From positions 1 through 64,000 of the forward strand of contig CASEZY010000002.1 of assembly GCA_949292635.1 (NCBI GenBank): a stretch of 64,000 nucleotides of DNA. The letters are read 5' to 3'. This DNA is from an uncultured Methanomassiliicoccales archaeon (GTDB lineage: Archaea; Thermoplasmatota; Thermoplasmata; Methanomassiliicoccales; Methanomethylophilaceae). Below the pieces are notes generated by a model. It saw only the letters and a program-made list of their open reading frames with translations, was not told the origin of the DNA and ran no database searches. Positions 63,583 through 64,000 of the stretch are shown one piece after another. Every line of letters begins with the position of its first letter. Within the stretch, counting starts at the first letter, position 1. The position numbers were made by a program, and so were the translations under genes.

Positions 63583-64000
63583 TCAATCCTCTTCCTCGGT
63601 GTCGTCGTTGATCCAATCCCCCATCCTTCCCTTCCTGACCCTGTGCTGGAAGAGGATGGAGACGACGATCAGCACTATGCAGATTATCCCGCCGACGATC
63701 ATCAGGAAGTGGGGCAGGTCGAATCCGAAGTACTGCGTATCGGACTGCTGGGTCATGATCAGGCGGTAGCTGTTGGTGGAGTTGTCCTGTATGTCCACGG
63801 GCGTGGAATCGTAGGAGTATCCCGCAACCGACGCACTGATGATGTAGTGCCCGGTGTAGACGTTGCTGAAGGTGAAGCGTCCGTTGTAATCAGTGTATGT
63901 GGTGTACAGGACGCGGTCGGGGTTGTCGGATTTGGCGAGGCGGATCTCCACGTTGGAAAGGGCGTAGTCCTCCCCGGAGATGACCAGGCCGCTGACGTTG
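63583..64000 (-). CDS. Membrane protein with carboxypeptidase-regulatory-like repeat, partial
   Basis: The 5' part lies beyond the window. Visible are a beta-sandwich repeat typical of CarboxypepD_reg/PEGA domains (TDYNGRFTFSNVYTGHYIIS), a second similar start (NVSGLVISGEDYALSNVEIR), one C-terminal membrane helix (HFLMIVGGIICIVLIVVSIL) and an acidic tail ending TEEED. Orientation suggests an exported domain anchored by its C-terminus. The function is unknown. Confidence 0.75.
   Translation of the reverse strand, partial: NVSGLVISGEDYALSNVEIRLAKSDNPDRVLYTTYTDYNGRFTFSNVYTGHYIISASVAGYSYDSTPVDIQDNSTNSYRLIMTQQSDTQYFGFDLPHFLMIVGGIICIVLIVVSILFQHRVRKGRMGDWINDDTEEED

Overview
The window is archaeal throughout. 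It carries a DP1-type PolD small subunit, Orc1/Cdc6, MCM, PriS, TFB, Spt5/SecE, Gar1, Nmd3, Tsr3, TiaS, a tandem EndA, an A-type ATP synthase, a two-gene GMP synthase and DGGGP synthase. Archaeal TATA boxes often sit about 25 nt upstream of start codons, so many genes look leaderless. Gene content, GC-rich coding sequence, the hexulose-phosphate synthase/RraA fusion and the Cdc48-Hsp20 pair suggest a Thermoplasmatota euryarchaeon, plausibly Methanomassiliicoccales. That placement is an inference: no methanogenesis gene or rRNA lies in the window.

Layout. 1-6.3 kb: two ribosomal/transcription operons on the minus strand (rpl1-rpl10-rpl12 and secE-spt5-rpl11), separated by an accessory island with a DUF1828-like gene, a candidate structured RNA of about 490 nt and a DUF4143-type ATPase. 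6.5-11.5 kb: a UPF0147 pair, then a minus-strand cluster with split GMP synthase, purE, galE, an MBL-fold protein and a methyltransferase. 11.6-15.6 kb: gar1-tfb, a small winged-helix gene, endA and a glycosyltransferase. 15.7-19 kb: a probable heat-shock operon (winged-helix regulator, Cdc48, Hsp20) preceded by an inverted-repeat operator. 19-24.4 kb: regulator, TraB-like protein, CPBP protease, TIM-barrel protein, UPF0201 protein and DP1.

24.6-33.5 kb is accessory-rich: a frameshifted ribbon-helix-helix gene, a Panacea-domain antitoxin-like protein, lipid genes (DGGGP synthase, a polyprenol/DAG kinase-like protein), a second DUF4143 ATPase behind a 23-bp tandem-repeat array, and an M-class sirtuin overlapping a zinc-type macrodomain gene. 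33.7-42.2 kb is the complete A-type ATP synthase operon (H-I-K-E-C-F-A-B-D), followed by an extra 45-residue membrane protein. 42.3-46.7 kb holds dCMP deaminase, signal peptidase, Orc1/Cdc6 beside ORB-like elements (a candidate replication origin), a 32-residue membrane ORF and TiaS. 46.8-56.6 kb: thiolase, an M20 peptidase, ftsY-pfdA-rplX, priS, a TatD-type hydrolase, a degenerate MBL protein, HtpX and HPS-RraA. 56.9-63.6 kb: a degenerate LMW-phosphatase-like protein, tsr3, an intein-containing mcm, DUF424, nmd3 and two-subunit fumarase. A PEGA/carboxypeptidase-regulatory-like membrane protein runs off the right edge.

The least explained elements are the structured RNA at 2705-3197, the recurring GATGTGCC-N4/5-GGCACATC palindromes in unrelated promoters, the minimal SirTM/Zn-macrodomain pair, and several enzyme-fold proteins that have lost catalytic residues.
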